A stretch of 64,000 nucleotides of DNA from Asterella californica. Lineage: Eukaryota; Streptophyta; Marchantiopsida; Marchantiales; Aytoniaceae. The DNA lies in the NCBI GenBank assembly GCA_036924285.1, contig JAYKYS010000011.1, positions 434,001-498,000 on the forward strand. The letters run 5' to 3'. The position numbers and the translations under genes were made by a program. Positions 22,716 to 35,107 of this stretch are shown in pieces. Numbering within the stretch: the stretch's first letter is position 1; the number at the start of each line of letters is the position of its first letter. Under the pieces are notes generated by a model. The model made no database searches and was not told where the DNA came from. It saw only the letters and a program-made list of their open reading frames with translations.

Positions 22716-24398
22716 CCCACTCCGTGTATACCCACTGTCCGAGAAGTCCCCACCAGAACCTCTCGAGAGCTCGGTGATGATAGAATCTCACGAACACACT
22801 CTCCAACAAGAATGTCAAAATCCTCGTCACCACCGTAACCACAACTTGCCTAACCCTGCTCCTACTGAGCTCACCTATCTCCTACTAGGACAGTCAAGAT
22901 AAAGACAACATGTACTTGTCATCACTACAGACAGCCTCTCACGGTATGTTGATCGTCAATCCAACTGCACTGTGAGAGAAACAAAGATAGTATGACTGGT
23001 CTGCAACTCCAGCCTCACTATGGACAACACACTAGAGTGAACTCACTCTAGAAATCAAGCGCCAACACAAGCAAACACGACACACAAATAGGAAGCGGAA
23101 TATGAAAAGGTTCCAACCACAAGAAGTCCAAATGATAACCCTCCACACTCAAACATTCACATAACGAGAAACCCAGCCCCACCCGGAATGACGCCTCCTC
23201 TTCGATGACCACATGCACAATATATGATCACCAACTGTCGTAACCCTTACTTAAGGTCACTAGATGTCCACACCTCTAGTAGCTCAAAAAATATCTACAT
23301 GATAGCTCTACTAGCTCACCCAAGACAACTGTCATCAACTGTCTTCATACACGTCTCTACAGTATAAGCAAAGACTACCACAACAACAACTTCCCCCTAG
23401 TACTATGAGGTCGCTCTACCACTCCTCTAGGAACGTGCGAGATGATCTCTGACTACCTTAAACACGTCCATATGTACTTGCACGCATCCCTAAAAGACAC
23501 CAAGAGCTATTGATCTAGTGATAAAGCCAAAACTAAGACTACAGAGTTAAGTGTGCAAGTTCAGGAATAGTGTTGGGATGGGTGACCTACTGGTTTACAC
23601 TTCTCACACAACTGAAACTTGCATACCTCTCTCACGCACACCAACAAGCTGACTTACGACGGGCTCAAGCTCAAGCTCTGCTCCGCCTCCGCACTCTCGC
23701 ACTCCACTTCTCACGCCTCCGCACTCACGCACCTCTACTCCTCGAAGCCGCACAAGGTCGAAATCTGCCAAATTGGCACTCGCAGACGGGATTACGTCAA
23801 ATTTTGGATCATCCGCGATCTTTTTCTCCTTGTAACTCCTTCGATCTTTCACCAAATCGACTGATTTTTGGTGCGTTGGAATCGTCTTCGCAGCGCGCAC
23901 CTACTGCACTCTTCAGCAACAGAAATTATTGACTACTCTAACTACTACTAATCCACACAGCGATCAATCCCAATATAAAAAAGAACCATTCTACGCATGC
24001 GCGCATCGACAAATCGAAGATACCAACGATCTGCAAACCCCGGAGATACCACCGGCTGAAATCTGCGACTTGAAATCTCTCAATCAGACCTCGCAATTTG
24101 AGTTCTTCGAGTGATAAACAGTATGTACTCACTCCACCATGCCAACGGGCACTAAGCTATCACTAAAGTCGAGTCAAATCCACTCTGTGCCTGTAGAGAA
24201 TCCAGATTGCACTCACCAAGACTATCCACCATAGCTAGGAGCTTGAAGGCTCAACTCGAAGAACTAAGGCCTCCAAGCCATACCTGCGAAATATACTCCT
24301 TATGAGTTATCTCACCAACTCGCCCTAACGACACTAACGGCCCTATCGAGATTTGTCACTCGCACTCAGTCAACCTAACCGAGGTGCCAAACTGACGT
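22716..24398 (-). repeat. Leader and 5' LTR of element B (LTR from 23236)
   Basis: Homologous to 6970-8771 of A. The LTR starts TGTCG at 23236. Its last four bases (GACA) are at 35791-35794 because element G inserted at ACGT 24395-24398. It contains a copy of the tRNA/5S-like stretch at about 23506-23610. Confidence 0.8.
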
Positions 24399-25079
24399 TG
24401 TCGTGTTGTACGTGGACCAATACGGTGAAAATTAGTTGCAAAGAGATTCTTTTCTCTGTTGTGTAAAAGAAGTTGCTTTGTAGCTTATCAAGCTGGGCAG
24501 GAGCTAAGCTAGGGCGATGCTTGACAAGCTGTCCTCTAGCTTGAATTGCAATATCACACTGAAAAGGTCGAAAAATTCCAGAATGTAGAGCTCGTCGAGG
24601 AGAGCGACTTCATGCTTCTGGTTTCGTCAGAAAGTGTTCTAGGTAATAGTTAGTATAGGTTTTAGGCTATGAAAGATGCGAAAGAGGGAAATCTGTCGAT
24701 TCTAGCTCGTGAATCAGACTTATGATCTGACAGCTTGGGTGTGTAGGTGTTTGCGAGTACTATAGTTTTGACTCTTTATTCACTAAAAATGGACTTCTAC
24801 AAAAAACTGACAGAGAAGAGAGGAGGCGCATGCAGGAGAGAGAAGCGAGATTTTTGACAATTGAAGATTTTGAGGGTGGAGTCGACTCAGAAATAAAATT
24901 TATTTGAGTATTGAAAGGCCTATCTGAGTATTGGAGTGTTTGATTTGCATTTGGTGGACACAAGAAGCAGGATTTTGAGTTCTCATCGCTTGCAACAATC
25001 TATTTTCTCTTTTGATCTTTCTCTTTATCGATCACAGTCAGGAGGTCCGCCCTCCCCAAGGAAGACTCTTGCCACGACA
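24399..25079 (+). repeat. 5' LTR of element G
   Basis: 681 bp, similar to 35108-35786 (679 bp) with scattered differences. Terminal TGTCGTG and CACGACA are inverted copies of each other. Confidence 0.9.
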
Positions 25080-25081
25080 TC

Positions 25082-25099
25082 TGGTGCTTCCACTGAGAG
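25082..25099 (+). other. Primer binding site of G1
   Basis: TGGTGCTTCCACTGAGAG, 2 bp after the LTR. The identical sequence follows the second LTR at 27283-27300. It resembles primer sites I recall from plant gypsy elements, but I did not identify the tRNA. Confidence 0.55.
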
Positions 25100-25141
25100 C
25101 TATTGGGGTGATTGATTTGGAGAATTGATTGGATTTAGAAG

Positions 25142-25570
25142 ATGGATCACAGTGCTGTCGTACAAGGTGTGGTTGCTGCTCAAGGTGCTCCTGTTCAAGA
25201 GACTCCTTGTCAGGATGGAATTGGCTCTCAAGGAGGACCCACGGTAGTTCCAACAGCAACAGCACAGCCTCCTATAGACACATCTCAGATTCTTCAAGAG
25301 CTGGCTGCCTTGATTCAGCAGCAACCTGTAATTGGAGAAGTTGAGCAAAAATCCACAAAGCCATTACAAGCATTGTTTGATCGATGTGGGCTATTTGATA
25401 GAAGGGACGTTACTAGATACCTGCGGGAGTATGTGGGTGAGATGGAGTTGGTTAAGGCACCTGAAGTTGAGATAATTCTGAGCTTTGAGTTAACTGTTGT
25501 CCCTTAACTGAGAGAGAAGGTTAGAATTTTACAGAGAAGACATCTAGGTAGGTGAACTCTATTTGAACGT
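25142..25570 (+). pseudogene. Gag N-terminus of G1, truncated by an LTR
   Basis: Starts at ATG (MDHS...) like G2 (MDRK...), with a Gln/Pro-rich head, then a capsid-like region (CGLFDRRDVTRYLREYVGE) shared with G2 and D. Stops occur at 25506 and 25549. The homology continues to 25570, where ACGT is followed by the G2 LTR. The remainder of this gag is not found downstream. Confidence 0.7.
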
Positions 25571-27275
25571 TGTCGTGATGTGAATCATTTCACATAGTGA
25601 ATAATTCACCTCTTAGTTAGAAGTTAGTCTCTCTGAGCGAAGCTAAGACCTCAGAGAAGTCGACTCTGGAGGAAGTGAGCATTCGAAAATCTGAAAACAC
25701 CACGGCGTAGGTCTCGTCGTGCTGATCACCGTGGTATGTTCAAAAGTTGCAAACAGAGTTGCAGGCGGAAAGTTACTTGGGGTTCTTCTACAAGATTTCT
25801 GATACCGGGAAATTTACCATAAATCTGAGTGAGTTCGAAAAATAATTTTTAGATTTTTCTCATGTAGATTGTAGTGTGTAGTATTTGTTTAAAATTCGAA
25901 ATACACAAAAAGAGCATGTCTAGAGAAAGTTATGGCACTTCGTGTTAGCAAAGGAAAGACGAAATACCGCACTTTGTTAGCATAATAGTTTAGAAACTGG
26001 TCTCCAAAACCAGTTGTGAGATCAGCTTCCGTGGTGTAGCTGAGAAACTTGTAGAGAGTAGGTCCCCGGATCAAATCCCTTCAAACTCACAACCGGCTTG
26101 GAGTAGGCTGACCCCTTCGGGAGAATACGAGGGGCACCAAGTTGCCTAGGGACGGGACACTAGATGTCCCTTAAACGTACCGTGAATGCGGGACGCCTCC
26201 GTCTACCCCTGCACTAGTGTGGATGCTAGAGGGAGATTACCACCGGATTTCGAAATGGACCTCTCACCTTCGAGTTGTCGAGGTCACTAGTACGGATTCG
26301 GTTGCGGCCCTCTAAGTCCTGGGGTAGCGAGATGGCATCAAAGATACTCCAAGTCGGTACCAAATCTTTTTTAGAAAAATGTAGAGCTCGACATACTTTT
26401 CACTTGAGTCGAAAAATCAAGTGAAACTGATATCTGAGGCAATACTTACGGCATTTTGAAGTTTAAGGAGACCAAAAACTGACGATGATGACAACTCGAG
26501 CTCCACTTGTCAAAACGAGGTGATTCCGGTGGCCAGAGGTAGCCGTAGTGGAGTTACTTCGGATGGAGGTGTCAAATGCTGACTGTACGACCGACTCGAT
26601 GACCGTCCGTACAGATGAACCTGCGAAGCTTAGTGAAATAGTCTTCTTACGTGTAGATTTTTTATCAGTGATTTATTTTTCTGCTGCCATCTGTTTAGGA
26701 CGTCTTTTATCCCTGCCAGGTGACACTGAAGGTTACATAGGGTGGAGGAAAACCCAGAGGGGTGTACTCCGGAGAGAGAGAATTCTCAAAAAATTATCGT
26801 AGTTTGTCGATCATCGAGTAGTGTAGAGTTTATCGTGCGGAAGCTATCGAGTAGAGAAATAGTAGAGCTGAGGAGAGAAATTTTACATAGGGGTTACATC
26901 TAAAGAGATGTTTCTGACTGATCAGAGTTTTGACATCGAGAGATTGAGATTAGTAGACAGAATCGAGTAGAGAGGAGACTTACAACTTGTACGCACACTT
27001 TTTTGAAAAGAAAACGAGAAGTTTCTAGGTGAACGCGCTGGTGCTTCACAAGAGCAATTTTCTGATATTCTGAGTCCTTGAGCGTGAGCTTTTCAATCTA
27101 CATGATCCGGAGTTGAAAATCTACTTGCACGCCATGTGTTTTATCTTAGTCGGATCAAAATCGTGATGGTGCGTTCTCTTGCGGTCCGTATTCCGTGTGT
27201 GGTTTTTGCCCTCCTCTTCACGATCGTATCACAGCTAGAAGGTTTCGCCCTTCCCAGGAAACTCTCGCCTCGACA
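25571..27275 (+). repeat. Second, longer LTR inside G (G2 LTR)
   Basis: Starts TGTCGTGATG at 25571 after ACGT, and ends CTCGACA at 27275. It is followed by the same primer site and leader as G1. The last about 60 bp are clearly homologous to the end of the G1 LTR, while the interior is different and longer (1705 bp). It includes a SINE-like segment. I find no matching 3' copy. Confidence 0.65.
26020..26376 (+). other. Candidate tRNA-derived SINE in the G2 LTR
   Basis: A box-A-like GTGGTGTAGCTGAG is followed about 35 nt later by a good box B, GGATCAAATCC, and the segment ends about 310 nt further in TTTTTT (near 26370), a pol III terminator. The G1 LTR has nothing comparable. No clear target duplication was found. 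Confidence 0.35.
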
Positions 27276-27351
27276 TACAATCTGGTGCTTCCACTGAGAG
27301 GCTTCTTGGGGTGATTGACCGTGAAGTTTGAGTTCCAAGACGAAGATGAAG

Positions 27352-29893
27352 ATGGATCGAAAGAGCGGAAGCACTGCTGGTGCTACCTCTACAGCTGCTG
27401 CATCTACGTCTACTGCAGCACCTTTGGTAGCACCTGCAACGACAACATCTGGTCTTGATACAACTAAGATCCTGAAGATGCTTGCGACCTTGGTCCAACA
27501 TCATCTGATCGTTGGAGGGGGTGAGTTGAAATCTACCAAAGCTTTGCAAGCGATAGTTAATAGATGTGGAAGGTTTGAAGGAAGAGATATTTCTTGATAT
27601 CTGCGTGAGTACCGAGGAGAGATGGAGCTAGTTAGAGTTACTGACATAGAGATGATAACCAGCTTTGAGTTAGCTGTTATTCCTGAGTTGCGGGACCAAA
27701 TTAAGGATATACAGAGAAGAAATCTAGGTGTCTGGATGAGTTTCAAGCAATCTCTTCGAGAGGAGTTTCTCGAAGAAGATTCAGAGAGAGTCATTAGAAG
27801 AACGTTTCTGGACTGGGTTGAGCAGCAACCTGGTCGTATGATGGGTCTGAATGAGATGCTAAGAGAGTTTGATCGGAGATATCGACAACTTTTGACTCTA
27901 GAACGCATAACTTTAGATGCTAGAAGGACAGAGCTTTTTTTGCAAGTTACCGATGATGCTACGGTAGATCGGTTATGCTTTATGTTGGCTGATCGATCCG
28001 CTGAAGGAGGGGTTACTGCTGATTGGGGAAGAGTCGAGGACGCTGTTGCTGTACTAACAAAGCAGAGGAGGAGAAGAGTGGCTGTGAGAGGACGTCCGCT
28101 TGCAGAAGTGACCGCTCAATCTCGCACTGCTTCTCAAGTACAGCAACCCCCGGCTCCAGCTCCTAGACCTGTTGTCCCGGCTGCAATTCCTTTGATGCCA
28201 GTTATGCCAGTTCCTGCACAAAAGGCACCGGTTCAAAGACCTGCGGAGAACCATGGACAACAGAACCATATCAAAGACTTGGTTCGACAAATGCGAGAAC
28301 TGAAGGTGGAGCTAGCTGGCCTGCAGAGAGAGCAGCCACTGGCGCCTGCTGCTGCACGTCCAAGAGATGCTCCTGTTCGTAGATGTATCTGGTGTGACAG
28401 TCTTGATCATTTCCGAGGAGACTGTCAAGAACTTACGGCTGCTTTACAAGATGGTGTGCTTCGCTACCAAAACGGTAGGCTGCACCTTTCTTCTACCGGA
28501 GAGCCGCTGAACACGCAGTTTGGACGAGGAGGTATGAGGAGTCTACTTCAGATTACTACGGCTGCAACTGTACATGCATTGATGACACCACCGGTAAATC
28601 CTGATGTATATGCTGGACATATTGAGATTTCTTCTAGTCCTACGTTGCTAGATAGGACTGCTGAGAAGAGTATTGCTCCCGTTCCTTCTGAAGTATTGAA
28701 GAGAGGAGCATAGACTATCCGTAGGATCACAGGTGGGGAGATCTTGTTGATGCTGCGTCTATCAAAGCATTCTTAGACGTGGATAGACACGTTCACTGGC
28801 AGGATGCTTCTGTGGAGGAAAAGAGGCGGCGAGAAGCCTCTGAACTTGAGACTGGAGCTTCAAAGGAGATTGGAGATAGACGGAGGGTTACGAGGAGACG
28901 AGCGGCTCCTCTCGAAGACATCCCTTCTACTTCTGCAGCTCTCCCACCTGCACCAGGTCCGATGGAGGACGTGCAGAGATCCCAGCAGGAGCCAACGACT
29001 GCTGGTAGGCGGTTTACTGCCCAAGAGAAAGAGAAGGGACCGGCTTATAAGTTGGCAGCTGATATTGAGACTTCAACTGATCTCAAGAGCATCTTGGAGT
29101 AGAGAATACTTTATGCGCGAATTGAGTTTTCTCTTTGAGAGGTTCTTGGTATTGCGAAGAGAGAGTTTCAGGAACTGATCATCGGCATCATCAAGCGAAA
29201 GAGACAGATGATGTCCGAACAAGTAGAGAGTCAGATGATAGATGTAGTAGGAGCTTCTGTTAATGATGCAGAATTCGGGAAGGTGCACTTTTAGGAGGCT
29301 GATGATACAGAGTACCAGCAAGAAGCGTTGGTTGCTGGTACCAACACTGCTGAATTTGAGGATGAAGAAGCTGGCGACGAGAGTCCAGCTACTGATAGCG
29401 ACTTCAGAAAGAGACACTGGGCTCGTGCTACGACAGCTACACGAGTTCGCCTTGGGAGTTTGGAACCTGTTGCTGCATTAGTTGATCATGGTTCTGAGAT
29501 CAACATCATGTCACGGGAGGTGTACGAGAGAGGTCAGTGGCCTATTGAACTGAACCAGGGTTGGGTGCTACGAGCTGCAAATAACCAGAAGGGTGAGTTA
29601 TACGGCGCTTGTCCTAACATGAGGGTGAAGCTGAGTGATGTGGAGGTAGATCAGCACTTCTTCGTGCAATCTTTTGCTTCGTATTCTGTGATTCTTGGTC
29701 AACCTTATATCACTGCAGTTCGAATGGAGACGAAGGTGATGGATGATGGATCTCACTATGCTAGGATCCGTAGTCCAGATGACAGACGTTCTGTGCAGTT
29801 TCTGACCGTTCGTACGAACCACGAACGAAACAGACAAACTTTGAGAGATTCTCCTATCTGTAGAAGTAAGGGTTTTCAGAAACCACTCTTGTA
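27352..29893 (+). pseudogene. Gag-protease of G2 (multiple stops and frameshifts)
   Basis: From ATG 27352 it shows the capsid-like region, Pro/Ala linker, zinc knuckle CIWCDSLDHFRGDC, and protease (VDHGSEINIM, YSVILGQPYITAV). Breaks: TGA at 27595 where CGA is expected (a CG-to-TG change), TAG at about 28711 followed by frame changes, then TAG at 29101 and TGA near 29139. The protease frame from 29328 is open and ends at 29893. The slippery heptamer GGGTTTT at 29870 is in phase with this frame. Confidence 0.85.
29870..29876 (+). promoter_or_regulatory. -1 frameshift heptamer in G
   Basis: G GGT TTT in the gag-protease phase, followed by a short gag tail to TAG. The -1 frame is open from here to the H insertion at 29973. 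It has the same motif and phase as in D. Confidence 0.6.
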
Positions 29894-29973
29894 GGACGGG
29901 ATAACAAGAGTGATGGATCTGCTACTACTATGATCTTGCTTGAGCAGCCTGTGGGATCACAGGAGGCTGACGA

Positions 29974-31940
29974 AGAGGTTGCCACCCTTCGAAGCGTCTT
30001 CGTCCCCAAAGCCTCCTTTCGTTGGTTCCCTTGCTCTTGTCGCAAAAACAAAGTGAAGACTTGAAACAAACGTGCAGTTGCTGCATCCAACTGCACCCCT
30101 GGTATCTCCTCTGATCCGTTCATCCCGTCCATAGTCATAGCTCGTTCCATCCTCCCATCCTCTCATGATCCCAAACCATCTACATATCCATCATCCCAGG
30201 TCTGCAGCATCCTCCCGAACAACTGTAACCATCTTCATCCTCGTTCATGATTGTTGATCTCTTCTTCCAAGTTCAAACACAGAAATCTCCACCTCGGACC
30301 TTCACGTCGAGTTCACCACCGTATCGTGTCGGATATTACGTGAAGGATGTCTCAGAAAACACGAGGTTCATGGCTGTGGAGATGTTGTGTGCTGAAATAG
30401 AGACAAGACATAGAAAAACAACCACGAAAATGAATGCTACGATATATACCAACTCCAAATGTATGTACACTGCCGGTTCTTTCTCCTAAGAGCACAGAAC
30501 TGAGAAACAGACAAGAGCGGTCTGTAACCTGCTTCAAGAGCCCCTAAAAACAACCCCTGAATCACAATCCTGACCCAAAACCACCGAAGAGTAGCTCAAA
30601 ACAAGAGAAACTTCTCTTTGCTAACAAATAGAGCCACAACAGTATCACGCGATCCAAACCCAAGTCCAAACCACACCCATGTACAAGCTCTTAGCCAAAA
30701 CTAGCTACCACAAGCTGTATATAGCCAACCAGAACTCTAACGAACTCAAAAGAGCAAAACTCGTAGCAAAGAAATCGAAAAAGACCTATCTGAGAACTTC
30801 CTCTTTTCGCCGAACGGACTTCAGATGTCGATAGGGTCTCCTCCGCTGACTTTGTTAACCCAAGAAACCTTCAGATCCGACTCTCGATAACCGAGATATC
30901 GCCGATTTTTGATCGCAGGTGATCGAACCTTCAAAAACTCCTCCCTGCGGCTTAAAAACCGCACACATCGCACAAACGGATCGTCTAAACTGATATCCGT
31001 CTTCTCTGGTAGGTAGATCTAGCTACCCTGAACCCAACAAGACTCCAAACAAGCAGTTTGGAGTTCCTCTTGCAAAACCACTCAAAAAATTTGGTCGTAG
31101 GTTGCAAAAAATTGATGTAAATCGGCTCCATGTGGCTCAAACTCGCTCACCACACCCAAACCAACAATCCAATTAACGTAATGTCTTCCCTTATGAGTAG
31201 ATGAAGACTCTCTGGTCCAACTCTCCTTCACAGGTAACTGAAAACTCCAAATCTCCTTCTTGAGTCTTAATTTCTCTCAGTACACATCCCTCGATCCGTC
31301 TCTTCCTAAACCCCCCAGGCGTCTTTAATATAACGTCTGGGGCTGCAAATACCCAGTCTGCAAGTAAACTAGAGCCTAGCTTGATTTTCTCTTCTTTCGA
31401 GTCGCATAACTTCTCCAGTAGGTGTCCAAATGAAGTAGACAAGATGTCCATGGAAAGCTGACAATGAGCTCTACCCATCTATGTGATGAAAGTGAAGATC
31501 TGAAGTTGTGCCAAAAGCCCGTAAGCTAGAGCCTAGCTTGTTTTCTCCATCTTTCGAGTCTTGTAACTTCTCTACTAGGCGTCCAAACGAAGTAGACAAA
31601 GTGCCTATGAAAAGCTGACAAGGAGCTCTATCCACTGATGCGATAAAAGTGAAGATCGGAAGTTGTGCTAAAAGCCCGTAAGTTGAGGCCTTGCTTGTTT
31701 TCTCCATCTTTCGAGTCTTGTAACTTCTCCACTAGGCGTCCAAACGAAGTAGACAAAGTACTTATGAAAAGCTGACAAAGAGCTCTATCCATTGATGCGA
31801 TGAAAGTGGAGATCCGAAGTTGTACCAAAAGCCCGTAAGCTGAGGCCTAGCTTGTCTTTCTCACTTTCCTCCATGAGCGTCTTTGGAGCGATAAACATTG
31901 AAATTTGAATTTCAAGTAGGAGCTGGTCCACGACACGACA
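29974..31940 (-). mobile_element. Fragment H: LTR and gag start of another gypsy element
   Basis: On the minus strand: LTR from 31940 to TGTCGG at 30327, then the shared primer site at 30301-30318, leader, and a gag N-terminus from 30150 (RLFQVFTLFLRQEQGNQRKE, like the MFQAFSMFMQQQQ region of D) broken off near 29974. There is no second LTR. About 75 codons of pol N-terminus of G appear to be lost at this spot. The LTR end is followed by ACAT. Confidence 0.6.
31350..31880. repeat. 157-bp tandem repeat within the H LTR
   Basis: Homologous points are spaced 156-157 bp (AAGCCCGTAA at 31515, 31672 and 31829; AGAGCCTAG at 31372 and 31528). About 3.3 units, diverged by several percent. Confidence 0.85.
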
Positions 31941-34900
31941 ACATACGTGCAATTCTTTCCTCATCCGATGCAGAATAGTGTGAGAAGAGAAGCAGTTTGT
32001 TGATGTGCACTCTCTCAGGAAGCAGACGTCCATGCGAAGTACAAATCTGTATTGAAAAAAGTGAGACTAGTAGCAGCTCAACTACTTGCTAACTCCCAGC
32101 AGCAAGTACAATTAGTGGGGACTGAGCCTATACTGTGCGATCATAGACGAGTAGGACATCAGTTTACTGAAGAGACGTTGAAAGAGCTCCAGATAGGAGG
32201 GGGTGATTTCTTGACTAAGGATGAGAAGACAGTGTTCGAGCAGATGATAAAGGATCATGGTAAGACATTTTCTTTTTTAGCAGAGGAGATAGACTGTTTG
32301 GACCCAAAGGTTATAACGCCTATGGTTATATTCACAATTCCTCATGTGTCTTGGGATCTGAAACCGATTTCAGTTCCTCATGCCTTGTTGCCTAAACTCA
32401 TAGAGTTGTTGAGCTTTGCGTTTTACTCAAGACCTACAGCCTGCGAATAACATGACTATTCGTAACGTTGAGACGGGTCCTGTGATTGAGGAGGTAGCAG
32501 CGGCATTTGCAGGGAGAGCTATCTATTCGATTGGAGGTCTATATTCTGGTTATGATCAGTTCCAGCTGGCAATAGAGAGTAGAGATCTAACTACTATGCG
32601 TACGCCCTTGGGATTGATGCAGATGTGTACTCAAAGAGCGACAAACTCGGTGGCTCATATGCAGAATGCGATGCATAAGGTACTACTGGAATTTGTGTCT
32701 GATGTTACCATTTCATTTCTAGATGATATTCCTCTAAAAGGTTGTGCGGTTGAAGACAAGGATGAAGCAGTACTTGCGAATGGATGTAGGAGGTTTGTTG
32801 CAGATCATATCAGGGATGTAGAACGTATCTTGACTCGCCTGGAGGAGGTACATCTCACCCTGTCAGGAGCTAAGTCCAAGTTTGGTGTGTACGAGATTTT
32901 AGTGGTTGGACACATATGTGGTGCTTTTGGAAGGCGACCAAATTCAGAGAAGGTTGATGCTATAGCTAGGATGGCAGACTGTAAGAATATCACAGAGGTT
33001 TGACGCTCTCTAGGAGCTTGTGTATTTTACCGTCTATCCATTCCTCACTATGCTCATGTTTCGGAGCCTTTGTATGCATTATTGAGGAAGGATAAGAGGT
33101 TTGTATGGACCTCAATCCATCGAGAAGCTATGAATAGGCTGAAGGAGGCTCTGAAGTCTCCACCTATATTGAGAAGAGTAGACTACGGATGTGGAAGACT
33201 TGTCATTGTCACAGTAGATACTAGTCCAAAGGCGATTGGCTGGGCGATAGGTCAAGATGATGCGGATGGTATGCGATTTACCTCTAGGTTTGGAGCTAGG
33301 ATCTTGACCGACAAGCAACGAGATTATTCTCAGGTGAAGCGTGAGTTGTGGGGAGTAGTGACAGCGATGAAGACAGACCGTGAGTTTTTGATTGATGCTC
33401 ATGTAGTCGTAGAGATAGATTGTTTACCTCTACTATGCATGATATCCAATTGTAACACGTCGGACATAGCCATGTTGCGTTGGATTGCATATATTATAAG
33501 CTTGAATCTAGAGCTGAAGCATATAAAAGGGAAGGAGAATGTGGTTGCAGATATGTTGTCAAGGTCTCGATTTGTAGACGAGGATGTCATGTTTTTCGAA
33601 GCTGAGGAAGAAGAGAGAAAGGATGCTCGGTGTCAGGTTGATCGACGGGTTACAAACTTGGAGCCGTTGAAGTTTAGAGAGGAGCTTTACGCTGGTAGAC
33701 TTCGTGACATAAGGTATTATCTGAGTTCGTTGGAGAGACAATAGAGGTGGAGTAAAACAGAGTTCAGAGAGATAAAGAAACAAGCTTACAACTATCTTCT
33801 ACGTGATGCGTATCTTTGGAGATGGCCGCAGTGGAGAGATGAGATATTCATACGAGTAGTAGACGATCTGCGGACTAAGCAGCAACTAATGAAGGAGTTT
33901 CATGATACCCTGTGGGCCGGACATCGAGGGATTTGGGCTACCTACGTCAAGTTGAAAGAAAGATATTGGTAAAAAGATCTGTATCGAGATGTGGTGAACT
34001 ACGTTTGTTCCTGCTTGCATTGTCAATTCTACTCAAAGATGAGGTATTGGGACAGTCTCGTGCCAACTTATCTGCCTTGCATTCACTTCCAGTGGGTTCT
34101 CGACTTAGTGGTAATGCCTCTGGGGTTATGAGGTATGCGATATTTGGTTTTGGCTCGTGAGGATCTCTCCAATTTTGTAGAGGGACGGGCTCTGAGGACG
34201 AAGACTACAGAGGAGATATGTAAGTTTATCCTTGAGGATATTATCTATAGATATGGGTCTGTAGGAAGACTATGGACAGATAGAGGAGAACTACGTGGTA
34301 CAGAAGCGAAAGAGTTTTTTGCTCGATATGGAGTGAAGCTCAAGCTTACTACTGCGATGAATCCAGAGGGGATTGACAAGAGCGAACGAGGACATCCATC
34401 AATAGTTCGGTGAAAGCGTGTGACGGTAAGCATAGAGAGTGGCCTAGGTTACTCCTTTTTGCTTTATGGGTAGATAGAACAACTCATTGTTCTACTACAT
34501 GGTACATGCATGTTGAGTTAATGTTAGGGCAGAAATCGATGATGTCAGCAGAAAAAGACTTTCTTACCTGGGCTACCTTGCCATGGGAGGACAATATGGA
34601 CCGTGTACAACTTCTCTCACTCCGAATCAGACAACTAGAATGTAGAGAAGAGGATCTCGCAGAAGCGCAACGAAGGTTGAAGGCGGCTTGACTCGGGAAC
34701 AAAGAGAGGTTTGATAAGACTCATAGACTTCGACCAAAACTGATACAAGTTGGGGATTGGTTGGTATACGACACCACATTGGAGAACCAACACTCTACAG
34801 TTCAAACGTTTTCGAGAAGGTGGTTTGGTCCATACCTTATCTCAGATGTACATCAGAATGCTACTTATTTCTTGCGAGAGCTAGATGACACGCCTTTAAG

Positions 34901-35063
34901 GCTTCCAGTTGCTGGAAAACGAGTGAAGTTATTCAGAAAGAGAGGGGAGATTGTGGAGCTAGCTGAGTTCTTAAGTTCAAAGCATACAACAAGTACAAAT
35001 GAAGACCGTTCTGAAGCAGTCGAGGAGAGTGAAGACAATTTGGACAATCACGAAGATCAGTGA
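31941..35063 (+). pseudogene. Pol of element G (RT, RNase H, integrase; degenerate)
   Basis: Homologous to Pol of D from the KYKSV segment (about 32035) on. RT carries FLDD (near 32721) but has lost about 30 residues of the fingers region, including the PYSSRWF and PKKSG part, at about 32415. RNase H (TVDTSP, VKRELWG, DCLPLL, VADMLS) is intact from 33070. Integrase shows AGHRG, CLHC and the DDE residues (LDLVV, TDRGEL, DKSERG) with stops and frameshifts. TGA at 33003, TAG at 33744, TAA at about 33970 and others make it non-functional. The acidic tail ends at 35063. Confidence 0.85.
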
Positions 35064-35095
35064 CGGATTGACACATACAGAGGATTTGCAGGTTT

Positions 35096-35107
35096 GGAGG
35101 GGGTGAA
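35096..35107 (+). other. Polypurine tract of G
   Basis: GGAGGGGGTGAA directly before the 3' LTR. It is nearly the same as the tract of C and D. Confidence 0.8.

Noticed and set aside
31190..31880. A CRISPR array
   Set aside because: The 157-bp units are directly abutting and diverged, with no short repeat/spacer structure, in a eukaryotic LTR.
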